Positions 50,213 to 58,390 of a stretch of 64,000 nt of DNA are shown here, in pieces (the first letter of the stretch is position 1; every line of letters begins with the position of its first letter). Position numbers and translations under genes: made by a program. Source of the stretch: Gemmatimonadota bacterium (GTDB taxonomy: Bacteria > Gemmatimonadota > Gemmatimonadetes > Gemmatimonadales > GWC2-71-9); contig VGVQ01000020.1 in the NCBI GenBank assembly GCA_016874005.1, positions 1 through 64,000 of the forward strand. Direction: 5' to 3'. The notes under the pieces were generated by a model that was given only the letters and a program-made list of their open reading frames with translations, was not told the origin of the DNA and searched no databases.

Positions 50213-51400
50213 TTAGGCGGGGGCCCGCCGTTCGGAGGCGAGCCAACCGGCCAAGACCAGGATAGAGAGCCCGGCGGCCCCAGCAAACGCCAACGGGGCG
50301 CCGGCCCGCTGATACACCAGTCCGAATCCGAGGCCCGCGACCAACGACCCCACACCGGCCATGGCCTGAAATCGCCCGTATCCCGACCCCCGCCGGCCCG
50401 GCACGACCCGGGCAACCGCCGCTCGTTCGCTCGGCTCGGTAATGCCGGCCACGACGCCGTGGAGCAACACCAGTCCGACCGCGGCCGCCGGCGCCGTGAC
50501 GAAGCCGATCGCCAGCAGGACCGCGGCGTGGAGCACGCCACCGGCCGCGAGCGCGGCCCAAAGCCCGATCCGGTCGGCCATGAGGCCGGCCGGGTACGCC
50601 GTGACGCTCCGGACGACGTGGATCAGCGCCCAGACCAGGGGCACGGTCGAGACCGGGGCACCTAGTTCCTGGAGCCGGTAGAGCATCAATGCCTCGGGAA
50701 GCCGGCAGGCGGCCAGGGCGGCGAGCCAGGCCAGGCGGCGGAGCCGGGGGGCCTCCTCGGCCGGCCGATCACCGGTTGCCGAGTCCTCGGTTCGGGCGTC
50801 CTCGGTTTGCGGTTCGGCCTCGGGGCCCTGGCGCGCGGCCAGCCTCAGGGCGATGCCTAACGTTGCGAGGGCCACCAGGCCCGGCCACACGCTGGCCGCG
50901 ATCACCTCGGTAACCGCCCAGCCCCGACGTACCAGTTCGAACGCCAGCAACGAACCGATGACCGCGCCGAGGTGGTCGGCGCTGCGATGGAGCCCGAAGG
51001 CCCGGCCCAGCGACTGCGGCGGGCTCAGGTCCGCGATCATCGCGTCGCGTGCCGGCGAACGGAGGCCCTTGCCGACCCGGTCCACGACCCGGACCATCAC
51101 GACGTGCCAAGCCCGCTCCGCGAACGCCGACACCGGCCGGGCCAGGACCGCCAAACCGTACCCCAAGACGATCAGTCGAGACCTGGTCCGGGGCCGATCG
51201 GCCCGGCGACCGCTCCACCACCGGAGGGCCGACGCCGCGAGGTCGGACGCCCCGTCGAGCACACCCAACGCGGCTGGCCCGCCCCCCAGGCCCATGGTGA
51301 CCAGGGCCGGCAACAACGGATAGACCATCTCGCTGGCCACATCGTTGGCGAGGGAGACCACCGCCAACGCGCGAACGGCGGGGGCAACCCGGCTGGACAC
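50213..51400 (-). CDS. Major facilitator superfamily transporter
   Basis: This 395-residue membrane protein has about twelve helices in two halves with a charged central loop (residues about 190-225, rich in Glu, Asp and Arg). The first half carries DRVGKGLRSPARDAMIADL, the loop 2-3 type signature, and the second YPAGLMADRIG. The pattern GKGLRTPARDALI is typical of a group of MFS exporters found in heavy-metal or drug contexts; the cargo is unknown. The GTG at 51400 overlaps the previous gene's TAG, and its own TAA stop is inside a GTTAGGC octamer core. It ends an operon of six minus-strand genes. Confidence 0.82.
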   Translation of the reverse strand: MSSRVAPAVRALAVVSLANDVASEMVYPLLPALVTMGLGGGPAALGVLDGASDLAASALRWWSGRRADRPRTRSRLIVLGYGLAVLARPVSAFAERAWHVVMVRVVDRVGKGLRSPARDAMIADLSPPQSLGRAFGLHRSADHLGAVIGSLLAFELVRRGWAVTEVIAASVWPGLVALATLGIALRLAARQGPEAEPQTEDARTEDSATGDRPAEEAPRLRRLAWLAALAACRLPEALMLYRLQELGAPVSTVPLVWALIHVVRSVTAYPAGLMADRIGLWAALAAGGVLHAAVLLAIGFVTAPAAAVGLVLLHGVVAGITEPSERAAVARVVPGRRGSGYGRFQAMAGVGSLVAGLGFGLVYQRAGAPLAFAGAAGLSILVLAGWLASERRAPA

Positions 51401-52512
51401 TACCCCAATCCCAGACGCCAGGCGGCGAGCGCGGGATGGAGCAGGCCGTGACCCATCGCCGCGGTGACGAGAGAGGCAGCCTCGCCGCCAAACCGGCCCT
51501 GGACCGCCTCCCATTCGAGGGCGATGAGGGCCGTCTCGAGCGCTTCGAGCGGGCGTCGAATCGCGGCCGGGACGTCACGGTTGCCGATCAGTTCCGCCGG
51601 CGAAAGCTGGCCGAGTTGGTAGCTGGCGTCGACCAGGCCACGCCGGCACCATCGAACCAGGCTACCTCGGGCTCCGGGATCGGTCGCTTCCGCCACGAAC
51701 AGGGCGAACCCCGCGAGCCAAGAGGGTTGCCCGATCCGGCGACGAACCTCGGACTGCCGCGACCCGAGGGCCTGGCGGTAGGCGGTCGCCGCCCCGAACA
51801 AGTCGGTATCCCCGGTTCCAGAATCGTCCCTGTCATCGGCCCGCCGCCGGAGCCGCCGAAGCGCCTCGGCGGTGCCGACCTCGATCAGCGCGCCATGATG
51901 GAGCTGCCAGGCCATCGACTCCTCGTCGAGCTGGGGCCCGGCTGGGTCGGGATCCGGAGTAACCTCATGACGGAGGAAGCTGTCGAATCGGTCGATCGCC
52001 GCGGCCGCCGCCGCGAGCCGGTCTTTGTGGGCCTGCCACCACTCGGGCCGCTCGACCTGGGTTCGGGCGGCGGCAAGGTCGTCGAGGGCCACTTGAGTGG
52101 CCACGGCGGGCGGGGCCGATACCATCGCCCGCCCCGCGTCGACCCAGTTCGGGATCGACTCGAGGGCGCCGTCCTGACCGGGACGCTCGGCCAGCACCGC
52201 GAGCAACCGTCCGGTCCAGAAGGTCGGCAACCGCTTTCCGGGGTGATCCCGCTCCCACGCCTTGATCCGGGGCCGGATGGCCGCGAGCAGGATGGTGCGG
52301 TCGATCTCGTCGTCGAGCTCGGTCAGCTCGAGGTCGAGTACCGCGCTCTCGATCGCGCGGCACCCCGCCGCGTGCTGCCGGAACTCGTTCCGATCGAACG
52401 GCCGGAGCGCCGCCGACGGGCCGGCCGGGTCGGTCCGTTTGGCCTCGACCCCATCGACGTGGTGCCAGAGATCGAGAAACGACTGCCCGAGCGTCCCAAG
52501 GCCTGCGGCCAT
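51400..52512 (-). CDS. Hypothetical protein, mostly helical
   Basis: This 370-residue protein is predicted soluble and highly helical (AVLDLELTELDDEIDRTILLAAIRPRIKAWE, LAAARTQVERPEWWQAHKDRLAAAAAAIDRF, VRWCRRGLVDASYQLGQL). The overall pattern recalls the N-terminal helical part of DUF885 proteins, but the catalytic half of that family is absent, so I do not name it. No signal peptide or membrane helix is visible. It lies 7 bases after the nucleotidyltransferase gene and directly abuts the MFS gene, so it is part of the same operon. The function is unknown. Confidence 0.6.
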   Translation of the reverse strand: MAAGLGTLGQSFLDLWHHVDGVEAKRTDPAGPSAALRPFDRNEFRQHAAGCRAIESAVLDLELTELDDEIDRTILLAAIRPRIKAWERDHPGKRLPTFWTGRLLAVLAERPGQDGALESIPNWVDAGRAMVSAPPAVATQVALDDLAAARTQVERPEWWQAHKDRLAAAAAAIDRFDSFLRHEVTPDPDPAGPQLDEESMAWQLHHGALIEVGTAEALRRLRRRADDRDDSGTGDTDLFGAATAYRQALGSRQSEVRRRIGQPSWLAGFALFVAEATDPGARGSLVRWCRRGLVDASYQLGQLSPAELIGNRDVPAAIRRPLEALETALIALEWEAVQGRFGGEAASLVTAAMGHGLLHPALAAWRLGLG

Positions 52513-52519
52513 CGGGCCG

Positions 52520-53494
52520 CTAGCTCACGATCTCGGAATCGTCGGTAACGCTCAAGCTGCCCCGGAAACCGCGGACGGTCACCCGGTTCCCCAACATGCT
52601 GTGGTGCAGGGTGGATTGAACGATGGAGCATTGCTGTCCCACCAGGGCGTGGCTCACGGTGGAATCTTCGATTCGCGTCCCCTTCTCGACCGTGACGTTC
52701 GGCCCGATGGTCGACCGTTCGATCGAGACGCCGTCCTCGATCAAGACCGGGTCGACGAAGGTGACGCCTGGGAACACACCCCGCCGAGCCGCACCCTTGT
52801 CGAGCAGCACCTGATTGGTCTCGAGGAAGGTGTCGAGCTTGCCGCAATCGTACCACCCACCGACCTCGGCGGTGAGGATCTTCTTGCCGTGGTCGATCAT
52901 CCATTGAAAGGCGTCGGTGAGATAGAACTCGCCCTTGTTGGGTGGCGCCGCGAGGGTGTGGTCGATCCACCGCCAGAGCGAGTCGACATCGCGGATGTAG
53001 TACAAGCCGATGTTCGCGAGCTTGGAGATCGGCTCGGAGGGCTTCTCCACGATCTTGGTCATGAAGCCCCGCCCGTCGGTGACGACCACGCCGAAGCGCT
53101 GATAGTCCTCGACCTCCTTGGCCCAGATGATCCCGTCGGCGTCGGTCCGGTTGATCAAGGTGAGGTCGGCTTCGAACACCGTATCCACGAAGATGATCAA
53201 CACCGGCTCTCGGACGAACGGCCGGGCGAGGTTGATCGCCCCGGCGGTGCCGTCCTGGACTTTCTGCTCGACGAAGCGGCAGGGAATCCCGTAGCGTCCG
53301 CTGGCATAAGCTTCGACCTGGGCCTTGAGGTGGCCGGTGATGACGATCAACTCCGACACCGCGAGCCCCTCGAGCCGGTCCATCACCCAGTCCATGACCG
53401 GTCGGCCGGCCACCTTGAGCATCGGTTTCGGCACCAGGTGGGTGTGGGGACGGACCCGAGTCCCTTTGCCGGCCAGCGGAACGATCACTTGCAT
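52520..53494 (-). CDS. Sugar-1-phosphate nucleotidyltransferase
   Basis: This 324-residue enzyme couples a sugar phosphate to a nucleotide. The N-terminal signature VPLAGKGTRVRPHTHLVPKPMLKVAGRP (residues about 5-32) carries the GxGTRxRP loop and PKP lysine, followed by ITGHLKAQVEAY, VQDGTAGAINLARPF, FVDTVFEADL and VEKPSEPISKLANIGLYYI. The last 80 residues have hexapeptide-like repeats (VTFVDPVLIEDGVSIERSTIGPNVTVEKGTRIEDS) forming a beta-helix. It resembles thymidylyl- or guanylyltransferases of surface-polysaccharide pathways; the sugar is not known. A cupin gene lies 2 bases upstream. Confidence 0.85.
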   Translation of the reverse strand: MQVIVPLAGKGTRVRPHTHLVPKPMLKVAGRPVMDWVMDRLEGLAVSELIVITGHLKAQVEAYASGRYGIPCRFVEQKVQDGTAGAINLARPFVREPVLIIFVDTVFEADLTLINRTDADGIIWAKEVEDYQRFGVVVTDGRGFMTKIVEKPSEPISKLANIGLYYIRDVDSLWRWIDHTLAAPPNKGEFYLTDAFQWMIDHGKKILTAEVGGWYDCGKLDTFLETNQVLLDKGAARRGVFPGVTFVDPVLIEDGVSIERSTIGPNVTVEKGTRIEDSTVSHALVGQQCSIVQSTLHHSMLGNRVTVRGFRGSLSVTDDSEIVS

Positions 53495-53496
53495 TG

Positions 53497-53850
53497 TCAG
53501 GTCCTCCCGTAGCGATCCTTGAGTCGGACGAGATCGTCCAGTTCCGGCGTCGAGGCTTCCAGCACGTCGCTGTCGACCACGGCCTCCATTTGGTGGATCA
53601 AGAGCGGCGGCACGTGGAGCGACTCCCCAGCCTTGTAGCTCCGACGGACCGGCGCCTCGCCCGGCCGCTCGGTCGTGATCACCACTTCGCCGGTCAAGAC
53701 GTGCAGGGTCTCGTCCTTGACGTGATGATACTGGCAACTCAGTCCGTGGCCCGCCTTGACGTGGAGCACTTTGCCCACGTAGCGGTCGGTCCTGGCCCAG
53801 ATCAGTTCGTGGCCCCAGGGCTTTTCGACCCGGTAGGGGACCTGGCTCAT
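53497..53850 (-). CDS. Cupin-domain protein, phosphomannose isomerase-like
   Basis: This 117-residue protein is a single cupin barrel. YRVEKPWGHELIWART at the start is typical of the mannose-6-phosphate isomerase / GDP-mannose pyrophosphorylase C-terminal cupin. The metal motif LSCQYHHVKDETLHVLTGEV (about residues 38-57) and the second His box in LHVPPLLIHQMEAV complete the fold. With the nucleotidyltransferase gene 2 bases downstream it may work on the same sugar phosphate. The ATG at 53850 has GGAGG upstream and overlaps the ferredoxin stop. Small cupins without a partner are also known, so the isomerase reading is moderate. Confidence 0.75.
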   Translation of the reverse strand: MSQVPYRVEKPWGHELIWARTDRYVGKVLHVKAGHGLSCQYHHVKDETLHVLTGEVVITTERPGEAPVRRSYKAGESLHVPPLLIHQMEAVVDSDVLEASTPELDDLVRLKDRYGRT

Positions 53851-54431
53851 CTGCCCTCCAAAGACTTGAACTCGAACGAGGACGGGGTCGTTACGCATTC
53901 CCGTACGCAGACCCCGCACCCTACGCAGCCTTCGTGCCTCAGGACCGGGTGGCCCGCTTCATCCTGGCCGAGTGCCGTGACGCCGATCGGGCAGGCATCG
54001 ACGCAGACCCGGCACGGCGACCCGGCGAAGGTAAGGCAACGCTCGGGGACGAACTCGACGGCGCCCAAACGGTAGCCGACCCAGCCATGGGCCGGTAGCG
54101 TCAGGGCTCCCGTCGGGCAGGCCTTGACGCAGGGCATCTCGGGGCACGCGATACAGGGCTGGCTGGCCGGATCGAGAAACGGGGTCCCCGCCGCCAACCC
54201 ACCTGAGGGGAGAACCGTGCGAATTGCCTGCACCGGACAGACCGGCAGGCATTGGCCGCAGCGGGTGCACGCCGCCAGGAAGGCGACCTCCGGCAGGGCC
54301 CCGGGCGGCCGCTGGTACCGTTGCTGGACGATCCGCTCTTCCGTGCGTTCGGCGACCCGGCGTACCAACTCGCCGAAACTGTCCTTGAAGAACGTCCGTC
54401 GGTCGCCGGGGCCAGCCGGGGGAACGGTCAT
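53847..54431 (-). CDS. Poly-ferredoxin with four 4Fe-4S motifs (NapF/NapG/MauM-like)
   Basis: This 194-residue iron-sulfur protein has four cysteine clusters in order: CTRCGQCLPVCPV (about residues 55-67), CIACPEMPCVKACPTG (about 93-108), CLTFAGSPCRVCVDACPIG (about 131-149) and CVGCGVCVRECV (about 168-179). The middle two have widened spacing, as in NapG/MauM-type electron carriers. No twin-arginine signal is visible at the N-terminus, so it is probably cytoplasmic, as NapF is. It overlaps the serine hydrolase gene upstream and the cupin gene downstream by 4 bases each. No partner oxidoreductase is encoded nearby. Confidence 0.85.
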   Translation of the reverse strand: MTVPPAGPGDRRTFFKDSFGELVRRVAERTEERIVQQRYQRPPGALPEVAFLAACTRCGQCLPVCPVQAIRTVLPSGGLAAGTPFLDPASQPCIACPEMPCVKACPTGALTLPAHGWVGYRLGAVEFVPERCLTFAGSPCRVCVDACPIGVTALGQDEAGHPVLRHEGCVGCGVCVRECVTTPSSFEFKSLEGR

Positions 54432-55633
54432 CGGCGGTACAGGGGGAAGACCCCCTCCGCGAGGCGGGTGAGAAGCCCACCGAAGATCATCTGGATTCGA
54501 GGTTTGCCGGGCCCCTGATCGGTTGGGTTCCTCGGGTCATCCTTGGGGGCGGTATTCATTACGGCGACCACCCCGACGCCGGTGCTCGGATCGATCCAGA
54601 AAAAGGAACGAAAGGCCCGTTGCGACCCGGTGTGACCCACCAAGGAGATGCCCTTGACCACCGACCGGAAGAACCCGAGCCCGATGTCGCCGCCCTCCGG
54701 TCCCCCGAGCGGCAGCCTCGGCTGCCACATCCGCTCGAGAGTCGAGCGGGCAAGCACGCCCTTCGCGGCAGGGTCGCGACTCGAGCCGGCCAGAAAGCCG
54801 AGATAGCGGGTCATGTCGTCGAGCGAGGCGTTGAGGCCCCCGTTGGACACCGTGATCCCGGTGTCGAAGTCGAGCCCGTTGGCCGTGGCCACTCCCTGGT
54901 CGACATCGTAGTTGTTGCTCCGGTACGGCAACAAATGGTACGGGGTCCGATCGAAGTACGCCGACCGCATCCCGAGCGGCCGGAGCAGGTTCTTCTCCAG
55001 GTAGACCTCGAAATCCTCACCCGCCAGGGTCTCGACGGCGCGGCCAACGAACACTAACCCAGGGTTGGAGTACCGGAATTTGGTCCCCGGCTTGAACTGG
55101 ATGTCGGTGTACGGCATCATGGCCACCAGTTGCGACCATTGGGTCGGCTCGAACGGGTGCCACGGCTGATCGCCGCCCCACGGCCAGGTGCCGCCCCGGA
55201 ACCCGGCCGAGTGCGACAGCAGGTGACCCCAGGTGATCTCTTCGATCGGGCCGAATGGGTTGTGGGCCAGCCGCAGTTCGGGCACCAGGCGCACGGCGGG
55301 GTCGTCGAGCGACACCGCCCCCCGCTCGACGAACTGCATCAGCGCGATCGCGGTAAAGGTCTTGGTGATCGACGCCCAGTGGAAAATGGTCTGCTCGTTC
55401 ACCGGGCGGCGCGAATCCCGGTCCGCGAACCCGTGGAACTCTCGAGCCACCACCGAATCGCCGTGGACCAACGCGACCGCTCCACCGACCACCCCCTCGG
55501 CCGCCAGGGTTTCGTGGAAGTACTTGGCCACTGGCGCCCACGCCGCGGTCGGCGACGGCCGGGGGGACTGCGCCCCCGCGGCGGCGGCAGCCGTGCTCGC
55601 GATTAGGGCGATGAAGCAACTGCGGGCGATCAT
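54428..55633 (-). CDS. Secreted serine hydrolase (class C beta-lactamase / PBP fold)
   Basis: This 401-residue exported protein has a signal peptide (residues about 4-20, RSCFIALIASTAAAAAG) and the penicillin-recognising fold: nucleophile motif HWASITKTFTAIAL (SxxK at about residues 88-91), the second motif in KFRYSNPGLVFVG (YxN near residue 190) and the third motif VGHTGSQRAF (HTG) near residue 340. Many such proteins are esterases or peptidases rather than true beta-lactamases. A TAGATTTG element lies 25 bases before the ATG. Its stop overlaps the poly-ferredoxin start, an odd partner for a secreted hydrolase. Confidence 0.85.
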   Translation of the reverse strand: MIARSCFIALIASTAAAAAGAQSPRPSPTAAWAPVAKYFHETLAAEGVVGGAVALVHGDSVVAREFHGFADRDSRRPVNEQTIFHWASITKTFTAIALMQFVERGAVSLDDPAVRLVPELRLAHNPFGPIEEITWGHLLSHSAGFRGGTWPWGGDQPWHPFEPTQWSQLVAMMPYTDIQFKPGTKFRYSNPGLVFVGRAVETLAGEDFEVYLEKNLLRPLGMRSAYFDRTPYHLLPYRSNNYDVDQGVATANGLDFDTGITVSNGGLNASLDDMTRYLGFLAGSSRDPAAKGVLARSTLERMWQPRLPLGGPEGGDIGLGFFRSVVKGISLVGHTGSQRAFRSFFWIDPSTGVGVVAVMNTAPKDDPRNPTDQGPGKPRIQMIFGGLLTRLAEGVFPLYRR

Positions 55634-55658
55634 GGACCTGGCCTGGTTTCGACGCCCA

Positions 55659-55664
55659 AATCTA
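55659..55664 (-). promoter_or_regulatory. Candidate -10 element of the serine hydrolase operon (TAGATT)
   Basis: CGCTTAGATTTGGGCG on the minus strand matches TAnnTTTG. It lies 25 bases before the ATG at 55633 and is arranged back to back with the promoter of the DUF5916 gene. Confidence 0.4.
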
Positions 55665-55678
55665 AGCGATACATCGAC

Positions 55679-55707
55679 TTGGAGCCCAAACCACCGCCGA
55701 CTAGATT
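55679..55707 (+). promoter_or_regulatory. Promoter of the first DUF5916 gene (TTGGAG-17-TAGATT)
   Basis: TTGGAG (55679-55684) and TAGATT (55702-55707) are 17 bases apart. The -10 box ends 8 bases before the ATG at 55716, so the message should be nearly leaderless. Confidence 0.5.
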
Positions 55708-55715
55708 CCCTGGCG

Positions 55716-58367
55716 ATGCTGGTTGCGCTCGCCCTTTTGGTCCAGTTGCAGGATACCGCCGCTTCGAGCCGGTCCCACTCCAACTTGACCCATCGCAACG
55801 GCCGGATCCCCCCGGCCGTCACCGCCGTCCGGGCGAGCGCCCCGATTCGTCTCGACGGGACCCTGGACGAAGCGGATTGGGAACGGGCCACGCCCGCCAC
55901 CGATTTTCGCCGAGACGTTCCGGCCGACGGCAAGGAGGCGGCCGAGCCGACCGAGGTGCGAATCCTCTACGATCGGGACGCGCTCTACGTCGGCGCCCGA
56001 CTCCACCACCGCTCGACTCCGATCTCGAAGCGGCTCAGCCGCCGCGATTCCTTCGGGGTGTTCAACGACGTGTTCTTCGTGATGCTCGACTCCTACCACG
56101 ATCACCGAACGGCCTTCGTCCTCGGCGTCACCCCGGCCGGCGAGCGGCGGGACATGGCCACCACGGGCGACGGGGGCAACCGCGACGCGTCGTGGGACCC
56201 GGTCTGGGAGGCCGCGACCGAGGTCGATTCGTTAGGTTGGACCGCCGAGCTGCGGATCCCGTTCTCGCAGCTGCGATTCCCGCCCAGCGACGAGCAGGTC
56301 TGGGGAATCCAGTTCCGGCGCGACATCCGAGCCGCCGGCGAGGCGGTGGACTGGGCTTGGACCCCGCGCACCGAGTCGGGTCAGGCATCGAAGTTCGGCC
56401 ACCTGCTCGGACTGCGCGGCATCCCCGCCCCCAAGCGGCTCGAACTCCTACCCTATTCGGTGGCGCAACTCAGGCTGACCGACGGCGCCGACCCCCGAAG
56501 CCCGTTCGACGACGGCCGAGTCGCTTCGCAGTCGGGGGGGCTCGACCTCAAGTATGGCCTCACCTCCGACCTCACCCTCGACGCCACCGTGAACCCGGAC
56601 TTCGGGCAGGTGGAGGCCGACCCCGCGGTAGTGAACCTCACCGCCTTCGAGACCTTCTTCGAGGAACGCCGACCGTTCTTCATCGAGGGGGCCGGCATTC
56701 TCGAATTCGGCGTCCGCGACCAAGGACAGAATTTCTACTATTCGCGCCGCATTGGACGAGCCCCGAGTCTCTCGGCGAACGGAGCCGCGCCCTTCGTCGA
56801 CCAAGCGCCCGCGGCGTCCATCCTTGGCGCCACCAAGCTCACCGGGCGAACCCGGTCGGGCTGGTCGATCGGCGCGATCGCTGCCTTGACCGGTCGCGAG
56901 TTCGCTCGGCTCGCCGATTCGGGGGCTCGGCCGCTCCCCAAGGTGGCCATCGAGCCGCTGGCCGGATACGGGGTGCTCCGCATCAAGCGCGATTTCCGCG
57001 ACGGCGCGAGTGGGATCGGACTGCTCGGCACCACGGTGGCGCGGGACCTCTCCGATCCGAGCTTCGCGGTCTTGCGGTCGTCCGCCGTCGCGGGCGGCCT
57101 CGACTTCTTCCACCGCTTCGGCGGCGGAGCGTTCGAGATTCGCGGCGGGTTCGGTGGTTCTCTCATTCGCGGCGACACCGCGGCGATCAACCGGGCTCAA
57201 CGCGCCTCGACCCGGTATTTTGCCCGGCCCGATCAGGAGTCGGCCCGGTTCGATTCGACCAGAACTTCGCTCTCCGGTGCCGCCGCCGAACTCAGTGTCG
57301 GCCGAATCAACGGCAGCTGGACCTACAACGCGTCGGCCAACGTCATCTCGCCGGGGCTCGAGCTCAATGATTTGGGTTTTCAGACCCAGGCCGATCGGCT
57401 GGTGCTCTTCGGTCGCGTCAACCGCCGCTGGCTCACCCCGACCCGGACGTTCCGCAGTTTCAACGTCGACTTCTCTGCCGCCCACGGCCAGAACTTCGAC
57501 GGGGACGCGCTTCGCCGGGAAGCGGAACTGAACCTCAACGCCGAGCTGGCCTCGTTCTGGGGCTTCCGCGTCAACGTGGAACGCGGCTTCCGCTCCTTGG
57601 ACGACCGGGCCACCAGAGGTGGCCCGGTCATCGAGCGGCCGGCGGGATGGGAACTCTCGATCGGAGGCCGGAGCGACGGCAGGAAAGTGGTCTCCGCCGG
57701 CATTGGCCTCGACTCCGACTGGAACGAGAGGGGCGGCTGGTCGTTTCGGTTCAACCCGGAAGTGACCGTGCGCTCGGGCGGGGCGTTCTCGTTCACCCTG
57801 AGCCCGGGCTATCGGCGAAGTCGCGAGGCGGCTTTCTATGTCGGGACCTTCGGCGACCCCTCGGCGACCGCCACCTTCGGGGCGCGGTACCTCTTCGCCG
57901 GATTGGACCAGAACACCCTGAGCCTGACGACCCGAATCAACCTGGTGTTGACGCCGCACCTGTCGGTGCAAGTCTTTGCGCAGCCGTTCGTCGCCTCAGG
58001 CGACTACGCCGGCTACAAGCTCCTCTCGGCCGCCCGGTCATTCAGGTTCGGGACGTTAGGGACCAATGGCTCCACGATCGCTTACGATCCCTCGACGCTA
58101 TCTTATCACTCGGACCCCGATGGGAGCGGCCCGGCCGCAGCGTTCACCTTCAGGAACCCCGACTTTTCGGTGAGGTCGCTGCGGAGCAACGTGGTGGTCC
58201 GCTGGGAATACCGACCTGGTTCGACCCTGTTCGTCGTCTGGAATCAGAATCGGGCCTTTGCGGGTTCGGATCCGCGGTTTCGGGCCTTACGGGATCTGCG
58301 CGACGTCTTCGGGGACGACCAGCGCAACGTGTTCTTCTTGAAGGGGAGCTACTACTTTACCCTTTGA
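55716..58367 (+). CDS. DUF5916 / carbohydrate-binding-family-9-like outer-membrane protein, copy 1
   Basis: This 883-residue exported protein starts with a short hydrophobic leader (MLVALALLVQLQ). Residues about 30-240 form a CBM9-like domain (IRLDGTLDEADWERA, VRILYDRDALYVGARL, SWDPVWEAATEVDSLGWTAELRIPFSQLRF). Next comes the DUF5916 hallmark NPDFGQVEADPAVVNLTAFETFFEERRPFF (about residues 300-330), and a long C-terminal region of alternating strands ending in aromatic YYFTL, which reads as an outer-membrane barrel. The ATG at 55716 follows a TAGATT box. A paralogue follows 23 bases downstream. The ligand is unknown; an uptake or surface role is inferred. Confidence 0.82.
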   Translation: MLVALALLVQLQDTAASSRSHSNLTHRNGRIPPAVTAVRASAPIRLDGTLDEADWERATPATDFRRDVPADGKEAAEPTEVRILYDRDALYVGARLHHRSTPISKRLSRRDSFGVFNDVFFVMLDSYHDHRTAFVLGVTPAGERRDMATTGDGGNRDASWDPVWEAATEVDSLGWTAELRIPFSQLRFPPSDEQVWGIQFRRDIRAAGEAVDWAWTPRTESGQASKFGHLLGLRGIPAPKRLELLPYSVAQLRLTDGADPRSPFDDGRVASQSGGLDLKYGLTSDLTLDATVNPDFGQVEADPAVVNLTAFETFFEERRPFFIEGAGILEFGVRDQGQNFYYSRRIGRAPSLSANGAAPFVDQAPAASILGATKLTGRTRSGWSIGAIAALTGREFARLADSGARPLPKVAIEPLAGYGVLRIKRDFRDGASGIGLLGTTVARDLSDPSFAVLRSSAVAGGLDFFHRFGGGAFEIRGGFGGSLIRGDTAAINRAQRASTRYFARPDQESARFDSTRTSLSGAAAELSVGRINGSWTYNASANVISPGLELNDLGFQTQADRLVLFGRVNRRWLTPTRTFRSFNVDFSAAHGQNFDGDALRREAELNLNAELASFWGFRVNVERGFRSLDDRATRGGPVIERPAGWELSIGGRSDGRKVVSAGIGLDSDWNERGGWSFRFNPEVTVRSGGAFSFTLSPGYRRSREAAFYVGTFGDPSATATFGARYLFAGLDQNTLSLTTRINLVLTPHLSVQVFAQPFVASGDYAGYKLLSAARSFRFGTLGTNGSTIAYDPSTLSYHSDPDGSGPAAAFTFRNPDFSVRSLRSNVVVRWEYRPGSTLFVVWNQNRAFAGSDPRFRALRDLRDVFGDDQRNVFFLKGSYYFTL

Positions 58368-58390
58368 CCTAACGGACGGTTGCCGTTCCG

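Noticed and set aside
54428-55633. Antibiotic-resistance beta-lactamase
   Set aside because: The SxxK, YxN and HTG motifs define the fold only; many relatives are esterases or peptidases, and there is no resistance context.
56448-57971. Long open frame antisense to the first DUF5916 gene
   Set aside because: It is complementary to a conserved protein, and its start has no ribosome site; the composition is that of a shadow frame.
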